DNA of 64,000 nt, from the NCBI RefSeq assembly GCF_001590865.1, contig NZ_BBUY01000005.1:434001-498000 (forward strand), read 5' to 3'. Position numbers and translations under genes: made by a program. This stretch comes from Streptomyces sp. NBRC 110611. Lineage in GTDB: Bacteria; Actinomycetota; Actinomycetes; Streptomycetales; Streptomycetaceae. The notes below the pieces were generated by a model. That model did no database searches, was not told the origin of the DNA, and saw nothing but the letters and a program-made list of their open reading frames with translations. This document shows, piece after piece, positions 8,467-16,933 of this stretch; the first letter of the stretch is position 1, and the number at the start of each line of letters is the position of its first letter.

Positions 8467-9635
8467 GTGGGGTTCCCTCCCTGGGTCCGTGCGGCGCCTG
8501 AGGGGCCGTCGGTGTGCTCAGCTGACTCGGTGGGCTCGATGGGCTCGGTGGAGCGGGTGTGCCGCGTGACTCCGATGTGCTTGGTGAATTCGTCGTGCCC
8601 CGGCCAGCTCAACACGATCTCGCCGCCCACCAGGCGCGCCTGAGCCAGCACCGGCGTCAGGTCCTGGCCCTCCGCGGCGGCCAGGACCTCGGCGGCGGTG
8701 GCGTACGGCTGGATCGCGCGCAGGGTCGCGATCGTCGGCGGCATCATCAGCAGCTCGCCCCGGTCGTAGCCGGCAGCGGCCTCCTCGGGGCGGATCCATA
8801 CGGCGAGATCCGCCTCTGAGGGCATCGGGGGCGCAGAGGGCACGGCGGATGCGGCAGGTGCGATGGATGCGGTCGATGCGGCAGACGTGACGGACGTGAC
8901 AGACGTGACGGACGCCCCCCGGGGATCAGAGCTGATCGGCGCTCCTTGGGGGAGGGTGTGCTGGCCCTCGGGCAGCGCGGCGACGAAGAACCAGGTGTCA
9001 TAGCGCCGGGGCTCGAACTCCGGAGTGATCCAGCGCGCCCACACACCCAGCAGATCGGAGCGCAGGACGAGGCCGCGACGGCCGAGGAAGTCGGCGAAGG
9101 ACAGCTCATGGGCGACCAGGGCGGCACGGTCCGCCTCCCACTCCTCGCCCGTGGTGTCCGCGACGACGGTGTCGGCCGAGGTGCCGGCGAGCAGCACGCC
9201 CGCCTCCTCGAACGTCTCGCGGACCGCCGCGCAGATGATGGCCTGCGCGGTGGCCGGGCCGACGCCCATCCGGACCGCCCACTGGGCGAGCGAGGGCCCG
9301 CTCCAGGCCACCGGACGCTCGTCCCGAGGGTCGACGCCACCACCCGGATAGGCGTACGCGCCTCCGGCGAAGGCCATGGAGGCGCGTCGGCGCAGCATGT
9401 GAACGGCAGGACCACCGCCGGACGCCGACGCCCCCGGCTTCCTCGGCTCGCCCGCGTTCCCCGGCTTCCCCGACTCCCTCGGCGTCCTCGATTCCTCCGG
9501 CGCCTCCGGGTCCCGCAGCAGCAGGACGGTCGCGGCCCGGCGGGGCTCGACAGGGGTCAGCTCACCGCGCGCGAGCGCCCGGATGCGGTCCGGCCACTCC
9601 GGCGGGTACCACTGGCCATTGGTCGTCGACGACAT
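8463..9635 (-). CDS. NUDIX hydrolase (RPP/NUDT19-like) with low-complexity insert
   Basis: This is a 390-residue NUDIX protein. AFAGGAYAYPGGGVD is followed, after a long loop, by AAVRETFEEAGVLL, the catalytic RExxEExG element. The spaced arrangement and length resemble the NUDT19/acyl-CoA-diphosphatase group. Two stretches look like recent simple-repeat expansions: the GKPGNAGEPRKPG-type repeat near residues 55-70, and an S/T/A/V-rich block (SVTSVTSVTSAASTASI) near residues 235-265. They lie between, not within, the conserved elements. The stop overlaps the MBL start (GTG/ATG-TGA coupling), so a joint role in nucleotide or thioester clean-up is possible but inferred. Confidence 0.75.
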   Translation of the reverse strand: MSSTTNGQWYPPEWPDRIRALARGELTPVEPRRAATVLLLRDPEAPEESRTPRESGKPGNAGEPRKPGASASGGGPAVHMLRRRASMAFAGGAYAYPGGGVDPRDERPVAWSGPSLAQWAVRMGVGPATAQAIICAAVRETFEEAGVLLAGTSADTVVADTTGEEWEADRAALVAHELSFADFLGRRGLVLRSDLLGVWARWITPEFEPRRYDTWFFVAALPEGQHTLPQGAPISSDPRGASVTSVTSVTSAASTASIAPAASAVPSAPPMPSEADLAVWIRPEEAAAGYDRGELLMMPPTIATLRAIQPYATAAEVLAAAEGQDLTPVLAQARLVGGEIVLSWPGHDEFTKHIGVTRHTRSTEPIEPTESAEHTDGPSGAARTQGGNPT

Positions 9636-9754
9636 GGCCGGATGCTATGCGCTCGCGCGGCGATGTTCGAGGGCCACTTTCGAGCCAGTGGGTGGCAGGG
9701 CGGGCGCTTCTCCACCACTGATCGCGGCGGCACGAAGTGGCTGCGGCGAAGCCG

Positions 9755-10219
9755 CTACTCCGCCACCTCTACCTGGATCTCCACCTCGACCGGCGCGTCG
9801 ATCGGAAGCACCGCCACACCGACCGCCGACCGGGCGTGCACACCCTTGACGCCGAGGATCTCGCCGAGCAACTCGCTTGCGCCGTTGAGGACGCCCGGCT
9901 GCCCGGTGAAGTCCGGTGCGGAAGCCACGAAACCGACGACCTTGACGACCCGCTGGATCTTGTCCAGGTCGCCGATGACCGACTTCACCGCGGCCAGCGC
10001 GTTGAGCGCACAGGTCGCGGCGAGTTCCTTGGCCTGCTCCGGGCTGACCTCGGCACCGACCTTGCCGGTGGCCGGCAGCGCGCCGTCCACCATCGGCAGT
10101 TGGCCGGAGGTGAAGACGTACGAGCCGGAGCGCACCGCGGGCTGGTACGTGGCCAGCGGCGGCGCGACCTCCGGCAGCTTGAGCCCGAGCGCTGCGATCT
10201 TGTCCTCTACGGCGCTCAC
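9755..10219 (-). CDS. RidA (YjgF/YER057c/UK114) family protein
   Basis: This encodes a 154-residue protein of the RidA fold, which hydrolyses reactive enamine/imine intermediates released by PLP enzymes. VFTSGQLPMVDG and the C-terminal HARSAVGVAVLPIDAPVEVEIQVE are recognisable, and the arginine in ARSAVGV corresponds to the carboxylate-binding arginine of active members. The start is GTG at 10219, overlapping the stop of the upstream 52-codon gene (GTGA). The length (about 25 residues over the classical 125-130) fits the longer actinobacterial subgroup, so catalytic activity is likely but not certain. Confidence 0.9.
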   Translation of the reverse strand: MSAVEDKIAALGLKLPEVAPPLATYQPAVRSGSYVFTSGQLPMVDGALPATGKVGAEVSPEQAKELAATCALNALAAVKSVIGDLDKIQRVVKVVGFVASAPDFTGQPGVLNGASELLGEILGVKGVHARSAVGVAVLPIDAPVEVEIQVEVAE

Positions 10220-10374
10220 GCCTTCTCCCGCTTCATGTAGGCCACCAACTGCTCGGGGTTGTTCGGGCCCGGTACGACCTGGACCAGCTCCCAGCCGTCC
10301 TCGCCCCAGGTGTCCAGAATCTGCTTCGTCGCGTGCACGAGCAGCGGCACGGTCGAGTATTCCCACTTGGTCAT
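10216..10374 (-). CDS. Small DUF4177-like protein (52 aa)
   Basis: This tiny protein begins MTKWEYSTVPLLVH and contains WGEDGWELVQVVPGP, the W-E-Y ... GWELV pattern of the DUF4177 family. It has no membrane segment. ATG at 10374 is chosen because the longer upstream frame is out of character (A/G-rich, no ribosome site). It is coupled to ridA by a GTGA overlap, and the pair diverges from the ArsA-type operon 216 bases away. The function is unknown. Confidence 0.75.
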   Translation of the reverse strand: MTKWEYSTVPLLVHATKQILDTWGEDGWELVQVVPGPNNPEQLVAYMKREKA

Positions 10375-10590
10375 GGGCCGAGCGTAATGCCTGTCCCCGG
10401 CCGCGGTGGACGCCGCCGCCACGGCAGCCGGACCGCTCCACCGCCGTGGGGCTTGTTCCCCTACGGCACGTCCCTGACCATTCCCCGACCTGAACCCTGA
10501 CCTCTCCCGGACAGTTCGCGGGCAGATCTCCGGGACTTGTCAGGTGTATCCGGTGCGTACCCGCGACGCGCACTGGTTAGGCTCCTGGAC

Positions 10591-11679
10591 GTGAGCAGGC
10601 TCCATGTCGTCAGCGGCAAGGGCGGGACCGGCAAGACCACGGTCGCCGCCGCCCTCGCCCTCGCCTTGGCCACCGAGGGACGCCGTACCCTCCTGGTCGA
10701 GGTCGAGGGCCGGCAGGGCATTGCCCAGCTGTTCGAGACCGAGGCGCTTCCGTACGAGGAGCGCAAGATCGCGGTGGGTCCCGCGTCGGAAGGCCACGCG
10801 CGGCGGGCGGGCGAGGTCCACGCACTCGCCATCGATGCCGAACGCGCCCTCCTGGACTACCTCCAGATGTTCTACAAGCTCGGCAGCGCCGGCCGGGCAC
10901 TCAAGAAGCTCGGCGCGATCGACTTCGCCACGACCATCGCCCCGGGTCTACGGGACGTCCTGCTGACCGGCAAGGCGTGCGAAGCGGTGCGCCGCAAGGA
11001 CAAGAACGGCAAATTCGTCTATGACGCGGTGGTGATGGACGCCCCGCCGACCGGCCGCATCACCCGCTTCCTGAACGTCAACGACGAGGTCGCCGGCCTG
11101 GCGAAGATCGGCCCGATTCACAATCAGGCGCAGGCCGTGATGCGGGTCCTCAAGTCACCGGAGACCGCGGTGCATCTGGTGACGCTCCTGGAGGAGATGC
11201 CCGTACAGGAGACCGCGGACGGTGTCGCGGAGCTGCGCGCGGCCGGCATCCCCGTCGGCGGCATCGTCATCAACATGACCCGCCCGGCCCTGCTGGACAA
11301 CGGCGACCTCGACGCCCTCACCGCCCGTGGCGCCCGCACAGGCGTTGCCGAGGCGCTCTCCCGAGCCGGCCTGGGCACCGTCCGCCGCAGCGGCAGGAAG
11401 GGGCAGAAGGGGCAGCGCGATGGGGGTCCCCCCGGACGAAGTCTGGGGGAGGTTCGTGCCGGGGCGGTGGCGGGTGACGGGTGGGCCGACCGGCTGATCG
11501 ACCCGCTGCTGGAGCAGGCGCGCGAACACGCCCAGCGGGTCGAGCTGGAACGCGCCGAGCACGCCGAGCTGACCGCGCTCGGCCTGCCCACCTACGAGTT
11601 GGAGCTGCTCCCCGAGGGAGTGGACCTCGCCGGGCTCTACCGACTGGCGAGAGACCTGCGGAAACAGGGGCCCATATGA
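10591..11679 (+). CDS. ArsA/GET3-type P-loop ATPase, first of a pair
   Basis: The 362-residue cytosolic ATPase begins VSRLHVVSGKGGTGKTTVAAALA. GKGGTGKT is the deviant Walker A loop with a signature lysine seen in ArsA/MinD/NifH proteins, and VVMDAPPTGR is the switch region. In Streptomyces and Mycobacterium two such genes occur in tandem next to a whiB gene, as here, and are annotated as ion-transporting ATPases without proven arsenite transport. The start is GTG at 10591 (frame open from 10537). An in-frame insert near residues 270-295 (RRSGRKGQKGQRDGGPPG...) is encoded by a palindromic repeat and probably loops out. The stop overlaps the next ATG. Confidence 0.85.
   Translation: MSRLHVVSGKGGTGKTTVAAALALALATEGRRTLLVEVEGRQGIAQLFETEALPYEERKIAVGPASEGHARRAGEVHALAIDAERALLDYLQMFYKLGSAGRALKKLGAIDFATTIAPGLRDVLLTGKACEAVRRKDKNGKFVYDAVVMDAPPTGRITRFLNVNDEVAGLAKIGPIHNQAQAVMRVLKSPETAVHLVTLLEEMPVQETADGVAELRAAGIPVGGIVINMTRPALLDNGDLDALTARGARTGVAEALSRAGLGTVRRSGRKGQKGQRDGGPPGRSLGEVRAGAVAGDGWADRLIDPLLEQAREHAQRVELERAEHAELTALGLPTYELELLPEGVDLAGLYRLARDLRKQGPI
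11420..11452. repeat. Palindromic repeat element embedded in a coding region
   Basis: GGGGGTCCCCC is followed by an imperfect hairpin (CCCCGGAC-GAA-GTCTGGGG). I recall similar GGGGGTCCCCC...CTGGGGGAGG elements scattered between genes in Streptomyces genomes. Here it lies inside the ArsA-type gene without breaking the frame. Confidence 0.6.
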
Positions 11680-13034
11680 CCTCGGACGACACCACACTGA
11701 CCGCCTCGGCCCCTCGGCTGGAGGTCGACGCGCTGATCGACGACCCCCGCACCCGCATCGTGGTGTGCTGCGGCTCGGGCGGCGTCGGCAAGACCACCAC
11801 CGCCGCGGCGCTGGGCGTACGTGCCGCCGAGCGCGGCCGTCGGGTCGTGGTACTGACCATCGACCCGGCCCGGCGGCTGGCCCAGTCGATGGGCATCTCC
11901 GAGCTCGACAACATCCCGCGCCGGGTGAAGGGTGTCGACGAGGCCGCAGGCGGCGAACTGCACGCGATGATGCTGGACATGAAGCGCACCTTCGACGAGA
12001 TCGTCGAGGGGCACGCGGACGCCGACCGGGCCCGCGCGATCCTGGAGAACCCCTTCTACCAGTCGCTGTCGGCCGGTTTCGCGGGCACGCAGGAGTACAT
12101 GGCCATGGAGAAGCTCGGCCAGCTCCGCGCGGACGACGAGTGGGACCTGATCATCGTCGACACCCCGCCGAGCCGTTCCGCGCTGGACTTCCTGGACGCG
12201 CCCAAGCGCCTCGGCTCCTTCCTGGACGGCAAGTTCATCCGGGTGCTGATGGCACCGGCGAAGGTCGGCGGCCGGGCCGGGATGAAGTTCCTGAACGTCG
12301 GCATGTCGATGATGACCGGGACGCTCAGCAAGCTCATGGGCGGCCAACTCCTCCGCGATGTCCAGACGTTCGTGGCCGCGATGGACACCATGTTCGGCGG
12401 CTTCCGCACCCGCGCGGACGCCACCTACCGCCTGCTCCAGGCGCCCGGCACGGCGTTCCTGGTCGTGGCGGCCCCGGAGCGGGATGCCCTCCGTGAGGCG
12501 GCGTACTTCGTCGAGCGGCTGGCCGCCGAGGAGATGCCGCTGGCCGGTCTCGTATTGAATCGCGTGCACGGCAGCGGCGCCGCCCAACTGAGCGCCGAGC
12601 GCGCGCTGGCCGCCGCGGAGACCTTGATGGATGACGGTCCGGCCCAGGGGGGCGGTGCCGCCGACGGCCCGGCCGACACTCCGGACGCACATGCCGAAAA
12701 TAATCTTGAAACAACCGGCATTGTCGATCTAGGCGACGGGAAGACTCGATCCGGTACCGCTGGCGGCCTCTCCCCCGCTGCCGCGGCGGATCATGTGGCA
12801 CCCACTTCGGCCTCGGCAGCTCAACTGGCTGCCGGGCTGCTACGACTGCACGCGGAACGCATGCAGGTCCTCGCGCGCGAACGACGCACACGAGACCGCT
12901 TCACCGCGCTGCATCCCGAAGTCCCGGTGACGGAGGTTGCGGCGTTGCCCGGCGACGTCCACGACCTCGCGGGCCTGCGCGCCATCGGCGACCGCCTGGC
13001 GCTCAACGGCGAGGATCTCGACGCCCCGTGCTGA
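11676..13034 (+). CDS. ArsA/GET3-type P-loop ATPase, second of a pair
   Basis: The 452-residue partner has Walker A CGSGGVGKTTTAAALG (about 28-42) and the switch IIVDTPPSRSALDFLDAP. It starts at ATG 11676, overlapping the stop of the first ATPase, so the two are translationally coupled and probably form a complex. Between residues 325 and 385 is a variable, acidic linker; its middle (12,695-12,745, encoding AENNLETTGIVDL) has clearly lower GC and unusual codons such as AAT, CTT and CTA, unlike the flanks. The last codons overlap a 29-base tandem duplication, so the C-terminus may be recently rebuilt. Confidence 0.85.
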   Translation: MTSDDTTLTASAPRLEVDALIDDPRTRIVVCCGSGGVGKTTTAAALGVRAAERGRRVVVLTIDPARRLAQSMGISELDNIPRRVKGVDEAAGGELHAMMLDMKRTFDEIVEGHADADRARAILENPFYQSLSAGFAGTQEYMAMEKLGQLRADDEWDLIIVDTPPSRSALDFLDAPKRLGSFLDGKFIRVLMAPAKVGGRAGMKFLNVGMSMMTGTLSKLMGGQLLRDVQTFVAAMDTMFGGFRTRADATYRLLQAPGTAFLVVAAPERDALREAAYFVERLAAEEMPLAGLVLNRVHGSGAAQLSAERALAAAETLMDDGPAQGGGAADGPADTPDAHAENNLETTGIVDLGDGKTRSGTAGGLSPAAAADHVAPTSASAAQLAAGLLRLHAERMQVLARERRTRDRFTALHPEVPVTEVAALPGDVHDLAGLRAIGDRLALNGEDLDAPC

Positions 13035-13061
13035 ACGGCGCGGATCCCGACACCGCGTACT
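13003..13061. repeat. 29-base imperfect tandem duplication at the ATPase 3' end
   Basis: The segment reading AACGGCGAGGATCTCGACGC is repeated as AACGGCGCGGATCCCGACAC one 29-base unit later. The second copy is non-coding, after the stop codon. The rest of the gap to wblA (to 13,207) is a degenerate CCGACCCAGCCGATC-type simple repeat with no gene. Confidence 0.6.
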
Positions 13062-13207
13062 GAACGATGGCGATCGCCAGACGCCCGGCCAAGCGTGACC
13101 GCGGACGGTCGAGACCGGTCAAGCCCGGTCGAGCCCAGCCAGATCCGACCCAACCGATCCACTCGACCCAGCCGACCCAGCCGATCAGCCGGTCAGCCGC
13201 TGGTCGG

Positions 13208-13549
13208 TCACCCGACCGCCGCGTACTCGTCGAAGGTCTCATCCTCGCAGCCCACCGGCAGAATGCCCGTGCTGCGCTCGTACTCCGTACGTGCCGTCTC
13301 CAGCAGGCGACGCCATGACGTCACGGTCGGGCGGCGGCGCAGCAGCGCCCTCCGCTCGCGTTCGGTCATCCCGCCCCACACGCCGAACTCCACCCGGTTG
13401 TCCAGGGCATCGGCGAGACATTCCGTACGTACCGGACATCCGGTGCACACGGCCTTGGCGCGGTTCTGCGCCGCCCCTTGAACGAACAGTTCGTCCGGAT
13501 CGGTAGTGCGGCAAGCTGCCTGCGTACTCCAGTCGGTTACCCAGCCCAT
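13208..13549 (-). CDS. wblA: WhiB-family iron-sulfur regulator WblA
   Basis: The 113-residue WhiB-like protein carries four cysteines at 13, 35, 38 and 44 (QAACR, AVCTGCPVRTEC) that ligate a [4Fe-4S] cluster, then the G(V/I)WGG turn (GVWGGMTERER) and a basic C-terminal helix for DNA contact. WhiB proteins act with the principal sigma factor. The sequence starting MGWVTDWSTQAAC matches WblA (SCO3579 in S. coelicolor as I recall it), a pleiotropic regulator that promotes sporulation and represses antibiotic synthesis. ATG at 13549 is used; the frame continues 16 codons upstream but would depart from the family length. It is convergent with the ATPase pair and divergent from the PBP gene. Confidence 0.93.
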   Translation of the reverse strand: MGWVTDWSTQAACRTTDPDELFVQGAAQNRAKAVCTGCPVRTECLADALDNRVEFGVWGGMTERERRALLRRRPTVTSWRRLLETARTEYERSTGILPVGCEDETFDEYAAVG

Positions 13550-13931
13550 GCTGGCGCCGTCCTCTCCCGAATCGGGGCTCCCCCACGGCGGCAAACGGCA
13601 TATTCACCGTTGCCAGTTGAGGACGTTACGGAAGGCAGACAGGGTGCAACACCCCCTTCGGGCCCAATCTTGAATGGCCCGAACGGACTATGCGTACGCG
13701 GCAGATCACCCAACGGAGTGACCGCAGGGCATACGTAACTTTCCTCACAAGACGGGACAGCGCACGGCTCTGACACGGGGGTTTGCGGCAGCACACATGT
13801 CCGCGCGAGGGCGCGGCCCGGGGGAGTCGGGGTTGACGAACTGAGGCGTAACCATTCCGCTGTGATGGCTGAGAACAGGCTAAACGAACAGGTGCGCCCC
13901 TGTCCGGCGATTGAGAACGTAGGCTGCTCCC
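13550..13931. promoter_or_regulatory. wblA/PBP divergent intergenic region
   Basis: These 382 bases contain no convincing gene. The part nearest wblA is relatively A/T-rich for this genome and probably holds its long leader and promoters. GTAGGCT at 13,919-13,925 could be a -10 element for the PBP gene, but it lies only 6 bases from the ATG. No clear operator repeat was seen. Confidence 0.5.
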
Positions 13932-16163
13932 ATGCCCAAGAAGCGCGATGGCGGGGGTCTGTCCAAGACGCAGCAGGCCGCCAAGTTCCTCGGTGTCAGC
14001 GTCCTGGCCGGAGCGGTGCTCGCCGGTATCGCGCTCCCGGCGGCCGGGGCGCTGGGCCTGGCGGCGAAGGGGTCGGTCGAGGGGTTCGACGAGATCCCGG
14101 CGAACTTCAAGCGGCCGCCGCTCAGCCAGCGGACCACCATCCTGGACGCCAAGGGCGGTGAGATCGCCAAGGTCTACTCCCGCGACCGCACGGTGGTGGA
14201 TCTCAAGGACATGTCGCCGTACATCCAGAAGGCGATCGTGGCGATCGAGGACGCGCGCTTCTACGACCACGGCGCCGTCGACCTGAAGGGCGTCCTGCGT
14301 GCGCTCAACAAGAACGCGCAGTCGGGCGGCGTCTCCCAGGGCGCCTCGACGCTGACCCAGCAGTATGTGAAGAACGTCTTCGTCGAGGAGGCCGGCGACG
14401 ACCCGACCAAGGTCGCGCAGGCCACCCAGCAGACGATCGGCCGCAAGGTCAAAGAGCTCAAATACGCGATCGAGATCGAGCAAGAGCTCGGCAAGCGCAA
14501 GATTCTCCAGAACTACCTCAACATCACATTCTTCGGCCAGCAGGCGTACGGGGTCGAAGCGGCGGCCCAGCGGTACTTCAGCAAGCACGCCAAGGACCTG
14601 AACCTGGAGGAGTCGGCGCTGCTGGCCGGCATCGTCCAGTCGCCCAGCCGCTACGACCCGGTCAACGCCCCGCAGGAGGCGACCCGGCGGCGCAACACCG
14701 TGCTGCAGCGGATGGCCGACCTGAAGGCCGTCTCCCAGGCGCAGGCCGAAGCGGCCGCCCAGAAGCCGATCAAGCTGAAGGTCAGCCGCCCCAAGAACGG
14801 CTGTATCACCGCCGACGACGGCGCCGGCTTCTTCTGCGACTACATCCGCAAGGTCTTCCTCAGCGAGCGGGCGTTCGGCAAGACCCGCGAGGACCGCCTG
14901 AAGCGCTGGAACGAGGGCGGCATGACGATCCGCACCACTCTCGACCCGCAGACCCAGAAGGCGATACAGGCGTCCGTCGGAGCGCACGTCTACGAGGACG
15001 ACCCGGTCGCCACCGCCGCCACCATCGTCGAACCGGGCACCGGCCGCATTCTCGGCATGGGCCAGTCCCGCCCGTACGGCTTCCGCGGGAACCAGACCGT
15101 GCTCAACCTCTCGGTGGACCACGACATGGGCGGCGGCGTCGGCTATCAGTCCGCCTCGACCTTCAAGCCGGTGATCGCGGCGGCCGCGCTGGAGCAGGGC
15201 ATCAGCCCCGAGCAGCAGTACTCGTCGCCGTACCGGATGCCCTATCCGAGCCCGGTGGCGCAGTGCGACGGGGGCAGCTGGACGAACAGCAAGGCGCCCG
15301 CCGAAACCGCCGAGAACGAGAACAGGACCGAGGTCGGCCCGTACTCCATGAAGGAGGCGACCGCGAAGTCGGTCAACACCTACTTCGTCCAGCTGATCGG
15401 CGAGATGGGCATCTGCCCCGCCGTGAAGATGGCCGAGAAGATGGGGATCAAGCAGGCGAACGGCAAGCCCCTGAAACAGGTTCCGTCGATGGTCCTCGGC
15501 ACTCCGGAAACGACGCCGCTCACCATGGCCTCCGGCTACGCCACCTTCGCCAACGGCGGCGAGTACTGCTCCCCCGTCGCCATCGACTCGATCACCGACG
15601 CGCGGGGCCAGGCGCTGAAGGTCCCGCGGACCAGCTGCCGCCGCGCGATGTCGAAGAAGACCGCGGACACGATCAACACCCTCCTCAAGGGCGTGGTCGA
15701 GGACGGCACCGGCAAACAGGCCGGCCTCCAGGGCCGCGACAGCGCCGGCAAGACCGGCACCACGGACGGCCGCTACGCCGCCTGGTTCGTCGGCTACACC
15801 CCGAACGCGGCGGGCGCGGTCTGGGTCGGCGACCCCAAGCGCGAGCGGCAGATGTACCACATCACCATCGGCGGCGTACCGCACGACAAGGTCTACGGCG
15901 CCGACACTCCCGGCCCCATCTGGCGCGACGCGATGTCCGGCGCCCTGGCCAACCGGCCCGCGCCCACTCTGCCCACCGTCCCGATCGGCGCACCCGAGAA
16001 GGACAAGGGCCCGGACAGCGGACGGGACCAGGGCGGCGACGGCGACAAGAACCCCGGCAAGCACCGGCCCGGCCGCGGCCACGACGGCGACGACAAGCCG
16101 GGCGGCGGCTGGGACATTCCAGGCTGGCCCGACTTCCTTGGCGGCGGCAACGGCGGCTGGTAG
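13932..16163 (+). CDS. Class A penicillin-binding protein (transglycosylase/transpeptidase)
   Basis: The 743-residue bifunctional peptidoglycan synthase has a short cytoplasmic tail and one transmembrane anchor (about 20-45). The GT51 domain follows, with EDARFYDHGAVD (catalytic Glu), QGASTLTQQYVKN and RKVKELKYAIEIE. The transpeptidase domain has SxxK = STFK (Ser409/Lys412), SVN near 480 and KTGTT near 606. The last 80 residues are a Gly/Asp/Lys/Pro-rich extracellular tail (KDKGPDSGRDQGGDG...) that is probably disordered and wall-associated. Its position next to wblA is conserved in Streptomyces. Transcription is convergent with the YqeY gene, separated by a strong hairpin. Confidence 0.93.
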   Translation: MPKKRDGGGLSKTQQAAKFLGVSVLAGAVLAGIALPAAGALGLAAKGSVEGFDEIPANFKRPPLSQRTTILDAKGGEIAKVYSRDRTVVDLKDMSPYIQKAIVAIEDARFYDHGAVDLKGVLRALNKNAQSGGVSQGASTLTQQYVKNVFVEEAGDDPTKVAQATQQTIGRKVKELKYAIEIEQELGKRKILQNYLNITFFGQQAYGVEAAAQRYFSKHAKDLNLEESALLAGIVQSPSRYDPVNAPQEATRRRNTVLQRMADLKAVSQAQAEAAAQKPIKLKVSRPKNGCITADDGAGFFCDYIRKVFLSERAFGKTREDRLKRWNEGGMTIRTTLDPQTQKAIQASVGAHVYEDDPVATAATIVEPGTGRILGMGQSRPYGFRGNQTVLNLSVDHDMGGGVGYQSASTFKPVIAAAALEQGISPEQQYSSPYRMPYPSPVAQCDGGSWTNSKAPAETAENENRTEVGPYSMKEATAKSVNTYFVQLIGEMGICPAVKMAEKMGIKQANGKPLKQVPSMVLGTPETTPLTMASGYATFANGGEYCSPVAIDSITDARGQALKVPRTSCRRAMSKKTADTINTLLKGVVEDGTGKQAGLQGRDSAGKTGTTDGRYAAWFVGYTPNAAGAVWVGDPKRERQMYHITIGGVPHDKVYGADTPGPIWRDAMSGALANRPAPTLPTVPIGAPEKDKGPDSGRDQGGDGDKNPGKHRPGRGHDGDDKPGGGWDIPGWPDFLGGGNGGW

Positions 16164-16170
16164 CAGCCAG

Positions 16171-16200
16171 GTTGGCGGCCGGAACCCACCGGCCGCCAAC
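16171..16200. terminator. Bidirectional terminator after the PBP gene
   Basis: GTTGGCGGCCGG (16171-16182) and CCGGCCGCCAAC (16189-16200) form a perfect 12-bp stem with a 6-base loop, 7 bases after the PBP stop, between convergent genes. Short CAGCTCAGCGACTCCG repeats follow to 16,265. Confidence 0.85.
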
Positions 16201-16283
16201 TCAGCGGATCCTCAGCTCAGCGACTCCGCCAGCTCAGCGACTCCGTCACTCACCGACTCCGCTGCGCGCCGGCCATGCGGCTC

Positions 16284-16748
16284 TCACCCGGCCAGCAGCT
16301 TCTTCACCATCGCCGCCACGCGGCCGCCCTCGGCACGCCCCGCCACCCGAGGATTGACGATCTTCATGACGGCGCCCATCGCCTTCGGCCCCTCGGCCCC
16401 GGCGCTCCTGGCCTCCGCCACGGCCGCCGTGACCAGCGTCTCCAGCTCCTCGTCGGTCAGCGGCTTGGGCAGGTACTCCGCGAGCACCTCACCCTCGGCC
16501 CGCTCCCGCTCGGCCTGATCGGTCCGGCCGGCCTGCTCGAAGGCGTCCGCGGCCTCCCGGCGCTTCTTCGCCTCCCGCGCGATGATCTTCTCGACCTCGC
16601 CGTCGGACAGCTCACGCGCCTCCTTGCCCGCGACCTCCTCCGTCTTGATCGCGGCCAGCGTGAGCCGGAGGGTGGCGGAGCGCAGCTCGTCGCGCGCCTT
16701 GATCGCGGTGGTGAGGTCGTCGTGCAGCTTGGACTTGAGCGTGGTCAT
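16284..16748 (-). CDS. GatB/YqeY domain protein
   Basis: The 154-residue protein is a stand-alone YqeY: helical, beginning MTTLKSKLHDDLTTAIKARDELRSATLRLTLAAIKTEE (split here for motif purposes only at the TLRLTLAAIK core). YqeY resembles the tail of the GatB subunit of the Asp/Glu-tRNA amidotransferase, which contacts tRNA; the role of the free protein is unknown. ATG at 16748 was chosen because everything upstream in frame is Gly/Arg/Trp low-complexity from a purine-rich tract. It diverges from the metallophosphoesterase gene. Confidence 0.88.
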   Translation of the reverse strand: MTTLKSKLHDDLTTAIKARDELRSATLRLTLAAIKTEEVAGKEARELSDGEVEKIIAREAKKRREAADAFEQAGRTDQAERERAEGEVLAEYLPKPLTDEELETLVTAAVAEARSAGAEGPKAMGAVMKIVNPRVAGRAEGGRVAAMVKKLLAG

Positions 16749-16789
16749 GCCGTCGAGTATGCCTCCCCCCACCGACAACCGCCGCGCCT

Positions 16790-16910
16790 TTTCCCCCGGC
16801 CCGTCGCCCCACACCACTCCGCTCCCACGCCCCACACCTCCCCTCTCCCACGCCCCACACCACCCCCACGTCCCACCCCTCCCCCGCCCATCCACTACTG
16901 CGCCCACTCC
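16790..16910. repeat. Pyrimidine-rich strand-asymmetric tract
   Basis: The top strand is almost wholly C/T/A with repeated CCCACGCCCCACACC units, and the bottom strand is G-rich. It fills the gap between the divergent YqeY and metallophosphoesterase genes and could form G-quadruplex or triplex DNA. A similar tract lies at 17,875-17,925, after the next gene. Confidence 0.6.
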
Positions 16911-16933
16911 CCGCACTCTGCAACGATGGGTTC

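Noticed and set aside
13833..13866. TTGACG with a downstream box as the PBP promoter
   Set aside because: Spacing to any -10-like sequence is 10 or 22 bases, outside the usual 16-19.
13626..16199. An 857-codon open frame antisense to the PBP gene
   Set aside because: Long antisense frames arise from GC-biased codons. This one has no ribosome site or known motif, whereas the sense strand encodes a complete PBP.
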